From Syntrophomonadaceae bacterium (lineage in GTDB: Bacteria > Bacillota > Ch66 > Ch109): a stretch of 6,824 bases of DNA. A program made the translations under genes and the position numbers. Each line of letters starts with the position of its first letter. The first letter of the stretch is position 1. The notes under the pieces are model-generated. The model had not been told where the DNA came from, ran no database searches, and was given only the letters and a program-made list of their open reading frames with translations. Positions 6,603 to 6,824 of this stretch are shown piece by piece. Location: NCBI GenBank assembly GCA_012512295.1, contig JAAZDI010000235.1, forward strand, positions 1-6,824, written 5' to 3'.

Positions 6603-6824
6603 TTAGATACGGCGCTCCTTTTATTTAACTAGTCGCGCCTCTTTCCTGTTGGGCAGTTTCTGCGGTGCTAAAGTTCTACTTCTATTTCAGTCAGTTCTTT
6701 CCTGTAGGCTTAGATACGGCGCTCCTTTTATTTAACTAGTCGCGCCTCTTTCCTGTTGGGCAGTTTCTGCGGTGCTAAAGTTCTACTTCTATTTCAGTCA
6801 GTTCTTTCCTGTAGGCTTAGATAC
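6603..6824. repeat. Perfect 107-bp direct tandem repeat (two units plus start of a third), cut by the window end
   Basis: The unit beginning TTAGATACGGCGCTCC at 6603 recurs at 6710 and begins again at 6817. The 115 nt from 6603 to 6717 are identical to 6710-6824. The period of 107 is not a multiple of three, and all minus-strand frames carry stops, so it is non-coding as far as can be seen. Each unit has a GGCGC/GCGCC inverted repeat (6611-6615 with 6635-6639) and two copies of TCTTTCCTGT (6640-6649 and 6696-6705), 56 nt apart. It ends 32 nt upstream of the pheT start, where pheS or a leader would be expected. It may be a real minisatellite or an assembly effect at a contig end. Confidence 0.9.

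Noticed and set aside
6603..6824. Possible CRISPR array or T-box leader upstream of pheT
   Set aside because: The whole 107-bp unit is repeated without variable spacers, so it is not a CRISPR array; no T-box sequence or specifier stem with an antiterminator could be recognised.

Overview
The window reads as chromosomal DNA of a low-to-mid-GC member of the Firmicutes (Bacillota). The evidence is the Gram-positive-style Shine-Dalgarno sequences, the pheT and zapA genes on one strand (neighbours or near-neighbours in many Firmicutes), a Firmicutes-style cytoplasmic HD-GYP protein and a Dlt-like envelope acylation cassette. I cannot name the genus. The window ends inside a tandem repeat, so it may stop at a contig end.

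Layout, left to right. Positions 1-201 (minus) hold the 5' part of zapA, whose 3' end lies outside the window. Positions 274-438 (minus) hold a 54-codon gene for a single-pass membrane microprotein ending in F-I-Y-G-G-F, which fits the FxYxxF acyl-shuttle motif of DltX. Positions 518-1768 (minus) encode an MBOAT-family O-acyltransferase, and 1893-2954 (minus) a membrane-anchored SGNH-type transferase. Divergently, 3137-4246 (plus) encodes an HD-GYP phosphodiesterase. A 249-nt convergent gap with stem-loops follows, then pheT on the minus strand (4496-6571). Upstream of pheT is a perfect 107-bp tandem repeat (6603-6824) with no visible pheS.

How the genes fit together. The three minus-strand genes from 2954 down to 274 look like a complete extracytoplasmic acylation machine: the MBOAT moves an acyl group across the membrane, the microprotein's C-terminal tyrosine carries it, and the SGNH protein passes it to an envelope polymer. 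This is the DltB/DltX/DltD logic, but no DltA or DltC is present here, so donor and target are unknown. The HD-GYP protein probably hydrolyses cyclic di-GMP; a link to the acylation cassette is only suggested by the shared divergent promoter region. zapA and pheT are housekeeping genes that flank this accessory block. The PheT is unusual in lacking the EMAP/OB-fold tRNA-binding domain.
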